Assembly: GCF_937941905.1 (NCBI RefSeq)
Contig: NZ_CALDGS010000134.1
Location: 1 to 17,112, forward strand
From: an uncultured Mycolicibacterium sp.
Lineage (GTDB): Bacteria; Actinomycetota; Actinomycetes; Mycobacteriales; Mycobacteriaceae
Reading direction: 5' to 3'
DNA: 17,112 nt
The notes beneath the pieces are model-generated. The model ran no database searches and was not told the DNA's origin. It saw only the letters and a list, made by a program, of their open reading frames with translations. Numbering within the stretch: position 1 is the first letter of the stretch; every line of letters starts with the position of its first letter. Position numbers and translations under genes: made by a program. This document shows positions 14,975 to 17,112 of this stretch, piece after piece.

Positions 14975-14980
14975 GGCGGG

Positions 14981-15553
14981 GTGCCGACCACGATGACCAC
15001 CATCGACGGCTTCCCGGTCGCGGTCGAGGTCGGCGGTCCCGAACGCGCGACCGACACGTCCGCCGTGGTGCTGCTGGCAGCGGCCGGCCTGCCGCCGGCC
15101 GCCTACGACACGCTGTGCCGCCGCCTGCACACCGCCGCGCTGCGCACGGTGGTGATCGGCGCCGACGACCGGCTGACGGCGAAGGCGGCCGTCGCGCTGC
15201 TCGACGAGTTGGGGGTGAAATGGTCGGTGGTGGTGGGGGACCGGGCCGGCGGCGCGCTGGCCTGGGAGCTGGCCGCCACCCGCGCCGACCGGTTCACCGG
15301 GCTGGTCGCCGTCGACGCCGGCCATCCCCGGGTGCCCGATCTGCACGGGACGGTGCGCGACGCGCACTGCCCGCCGGTGGAGATCGACACCACCGTGCTG
15401 ACCGGCAGCGCGGCCGCCCACAGCCTCGCCCGGGCCAGCGGGCGCTGGGTCTACGGCGACTACCGGGTGGTGGAACTGCCGCGCCGGCGCACCGGCCCGC
15501 AGCTCACCGCCCAGCTCGCCGCCGAGATCGTGTTGCGCACCAGCACCTGGTGA
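14981..15553 (+). CDS. Alpha/beta-hydrolase-like protein without catalytic serine
   Basis: A 190-aa protein with the strand-helix pattern of an alpha/beta hydrolase: AVVLLAAAGLPPAAYDTLCRRL at the oxyanion-hole position, then LRTVVIGADD, then SVVVGDRAGGALAWELA at the nucleophile elbow. The elbow normally reads G-x-S-x-G; here it is G86-D-R88-A-G90, so Arg replaces the nucleophile. The cap domain and a clear catalytic His near the C-terminus are also missing. It is therefore probably not an esterase; a binding or scaffold role is possible but not shown. GTG 14981 is supported by the -10 hexamer; TTG 14924 and ATG 14993 are the in-frame alternatives. It converges on the four-cysteine secreted protein gene with 1 bp between stop codons. 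Confidence 0.75.
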   Translation: MPTTMTTIDGFPVAVEVGGPERATDTSAVVLLAAAGLPPAAYDTLCRRLHTAALRTVVIGADDRLTAKAAVALLDELGVKWSVVVGDRAGGALAWELAATRADRFTGLVAVDAGHPRVPDLHGTVRDAHCPPVEIDTTVLTGSAAAHSLARASGRWVYGDYRVVELPRRRTGPQLTAQLAAEIVLRTSTW

Positions 15554-15554
15554 G

Positions 15555-16019
15555 CTACCAGCGCACCAGCCGGAACGGGTAGACGAAGGCGCCGCCGGGC
15601 GCGCCGTCGCAGCCGACGGCGAACGACGAGGTCAACGTGCCCTCCAGAGTGACGGCGTCCCAGGTGTACTCGTCGCGGGTCGGGATCACCGGGCCGTAGT
15701 AGACGTTGCCGCAGCGCAGCCCGTCCGGCACGTCGACGACCATGGTGTAGCGGCCGTCGACCAGGTGCGCCTCGCCGATGTAGCCGTAGGCCTTGGCGAT
15801 CGGTTCCGGGATCGCGGTGATCGACACGCAGTTCTCCCGCACCGGCACGCAGTTCGACACCGCCCATTTCCAGGTGTGGAAGTCGTAGCGGTCCGGGATC
15901 TCCAACTGGTAGTTGGCGTAGAACGGTTCGGCGCGGCCGTGCGCCGGCCCGACCAGACCCAGCGCGGCCAGCACCGCCGCCAGCAGCAAACCCGTCCTCG
16001 ACCCGGGGCTCGTCCTCAT
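15555..16019 (-). CDS. Small secreted protein with four cysteines
   Basis: A 154-aa protein with a classical Sec signal peptide (hydrophobic core LLLAAVLAALGLVGPA, likely cleavage GRA|EP after residue 30). The mature part of about 124 aa has four cysteines (C57, C64, C103, C137), enough for two disulphides. It is rich in aromatic residues: YDFHTWKWAVSNC, VYYGPVIPTRDEYTWDA. It resembles a family of mycobacterial secreted proteins of unknown function that I know only by general appearance. ATG 16019 has GAGGGA about 8 nt upstream; an alternative GTG at 16040 would begin just after the SDR stop. The gene lies 23 bp after the SDR gene on the same strand and is probably co-transcribed with it. Confidence 0.8.
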   Translation of the reverse strand: MRTSPGSRTGLLLAAVLAALGLVGPAHGRAEPFYANYQLEIPDRYDFHTWKWAVSNCVPVRENCVSITAIPEPIAKAYGYIGEAHLVDGRYTMVVDVPDGLRCGNVYYGPVIPTRDEYTWDAVTLEGTLTSSFAVGCDGAPGGAFVYPFRLVRW

Positions 16020-16042
16020 CGTCGTGTCCCTCGTCCTCACCG

Positions 16043-16861
16043 CTACATGTGTGCGCCGCCGTCGACCCGCACCTCGGCGCCGGTGACGAAGGAGGCGTCG
16101 TCGCAGCCGAGCATCGCCACCACCCCGGCCACCGCATCCGGGGCGGCGAACGCGGCACCGTCGGGCAGCGGCAGCATCGGCGCCATCTTGCCGAACAGGT
16201 CGAAGTCGGCGTCCTCGGGCAGGCCCGGGCCCACGTTCTGGCCCGACCGGCCGGACCCGTCGGTCATGCCGGAGGAGATCGAACCCGGCTGCACGCAGTT
16301 GAACCGGATGCCGGCCTTGGCGAACTCCATCGCCCAGGTGTGCGTCATCGACAGCACCCCGCCCTTGGAGGCGGCGTAGGCCGCCATGTACGGGTGGGCG
16401 AAGTGCGCGGAGGTCGAGCTGAAGTTCACCACCGCCGGGCCGCGGCCCTGCTGCAGCGCACCGATCGCCTCCCGGGTGACCAGGAAGGTGCCGATCAGGT
16501 TCACCCGCAGCACCTGCTCGAACTCGGCCAGGGTGGTCCGGGCCAGATGCGCCGAGCGCAGAATGCCCGCGGCGTTGACCAGGGTGTCCAGGCCGCCGAG
16601 CCACGCCACCGCCTCGGCCACCCCGGCCCGCACCGACGCCTCGTCGCCCACGTCCATCACCACCGTGTGCAACCGGTCGCCGTCGGCGCCGGCCTTCGCC
16701 ACGGTGTCGGCCAGCCCGGTCGGGCTGATGTCGGCCGCCGCCACCGTCCCGCCCTCGGCGAGAATCCGCAGCACACAGGCCTGGCCGATCCCCGAACCGG
16801 CACCGGTGATCAACGTCCGCCGCCCCTGGTAACGCGAACTCGGCGCGGTCGCTCCTGCCAC
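16043..16861 (-). CDS. Short-chain dehydrogenase/reductase (SDR)
   Basis: A 272-aa classical SDR oxidoreductase of the cytosol. It has the cofactor motif TGAGSGIG (residues 19-26), an acidic residue after the second strand (D44 in AAADIS) that favours NAD(H) over NADP(H), and the NAAG motif at 96-99. The catalytic residues are N121, S149, Y162 and K166 (YAASK), and the protein ends with FVTGAEVRVDGGAHM. All catalytic residues are present. The substrate is unknown; the insertion after the PG motif (about residues 190-225, Gly/Asp/Phe-rich) forms the substrate loop. GTG 16861 has a good Shine-Dalgarno sequence GAGGAGT (16877-16871) 9 nt upstream. The small secreted protein gene follows. Confidence 0.93.
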   Translation of the reverse strand: MAGATAPSSRYQGRRTLITGAGSGIGQACVLRILAEGGTVAAADISPTGLADTVAKAGADGDRLHTVVMDVGDEASVRAGVAEAVAWLGGLDTLVNAAGILRSAHLARTTLAEFEQVLRVNLIGTFLVTREAIGALQQGRGPAVVNFSSTSAHFAHPYMAAYAASKGGVLSMTHTWAMEFAKAGIRFNCVQPGSISSGMTDGSGRSGQNVGPGLPEDADFDLFGKMAPMLPLPDGAAFAAPDAVAGVVAMLGCDDASFVTGAEVRVDGGAHM

Positions 16862-17037
16862 GGTTGAATCACTCCTCTCGGCGCCTCCGGCGATACCCGC
16901 GCACTACGTTCCCGCCGCACCGGCCGCGGCCGCCCCGCCCCGTCCCGATGGGTGGGACACCGGGTGCCGTCCGCACGGGCGGGCTGTCACCGTCTTGTCG
17001 AATCGGGCGATCCACATCACGGAGGTTTGTGCACCAC
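16862..17037. other. Divergent intergenic region
   Basis: 176 bp between the SDR gene (minus) and the partial gene at the right edge (plus). It holds the Shine-Dalgarno sequences of both genes and should hold both promoters, but no TAnnnT hexamer stands out at a convincing distance. A minus-strand open frame here is Arg/Pro-rich and looks non-coding. Confidence 0.5.
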
Positions 17038-17112
17038 ATGGCGAACGAGGCCGGTACCGGACCGGACCGGTGGTCCAGCGGGATCAGTCTCGGCCGTGGC
17101 AGCAAGCCGATG
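17038..17112 (+). CDS. Start of an unknown gene, cut by the window edge
   Basis: ATG 17038 opens a frame that runs off the right end after 25 codons: MANEAGTGPDRW, then SSGISLGRGSKPM. GGAGG (17021-17025) lies 12 nt upstream, a slightly long but usable spacing; an in-frame GTG at 17029 would be too close. The divergent position next to the SDR gene is where a regulator often sits, but the visible residues are too few to assign a family. Confidence 0.45.
   Translation, partial: MANEAGTGPDRWSSGISLGRGSKPM

Noticed and set aside
12428..15421. 997-codon open frame on the minus strand
   Set aside because: It is antisense to the secreted protein and alpha/beta-hydrolase-like genes; its low-complexity composition is typical of shadow frames.
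16869..17105. 78-aa minus-strand frame upstream of the SDR gene
   Set aside because: Arg/Pro/Gly-rich, overlaps the Shine-Dalgarno sequence of the SDR gene and the start of the right-edge gene, and has no recognisable feature.

Overview
The window is very GC-rich (roughly 70% or more by eye) and gene-dense. It almost certainly comes from a Mycobacterium/Mycolicibacterium chromosome. From remembered gene order (no search was run), dxr, rip1, ispG, a DUF4081/GNAT protein, a lipoprotein PBP, a DUF1707 protein and a 285-aa type Ic methionine aminopeptidase follow the order of M. tuberculosis Rv2870c to Rv2861c. The relFG and vapBC toxin-antitoxin genes that interrupt this block in M. tuberculosis are absent. 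cobQ follows map, an arrangement I associate with fast-growing environmental mycobacteria.

Left part (1-1749): the 3' end of an unrecognised gene, a small two-helix membrane protein (DUF2631) on the minus strand, and a divergent nitrilase-superfamily hydrolase. The divergent gap carries a perfect 8-bp inverted repeat. Core part (1754-5331): dxr, rip1 and ispG form one co-oriented operon. It joins two steps of the MEP isoprenoid pathway with the site-2 intramembrane protease, and dxr and rip1 overlap by 4 bp. Middle part (5381-9476): a DUF4081/GNAT acetyltransferase, a second GNAT protein whose N-terminus resembles a piece of the gyrase A subunit, a penicillin-binding lipoprotein with all three active-site motifs, and a DUF1707 protein. 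A hotdog-fold thioesterase (minus) then diverges from map, and map overlaps cobQ by 4 bp.

Right part (12300-17112): a 227-bp comparatively AT-rich gap precedes a 798-aa secreted protein with an acidic disordered stretch, a cadherin-like domain and a probable beta-propeller. Next comes a small alpha/beta-hydrolase-like protein that has lost its catalytic serine. On the minus strand an SDR oxidoreductase is followed by a small secreted four-cysteine protein. A last partial gene starts at the right edge.

No RNA genes, insertion sequences, phage genes or CRISPR arrays were seen, and no stretch over 300 bp lacks a gene. The strongest non-coding signal is a -10-like TAnnnT hexamer 6-8 bases upstream of at least seven start codons, which predicts many leaderless mRNAs. 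The second is three GTCACGG repeats spaced exactly 11 bp apart upstream of the PBP gene. The most unusual protein is the GyrA-like/GNAT fusion at 6263-6928. I found no clear multi-gene system of an undescribed type.
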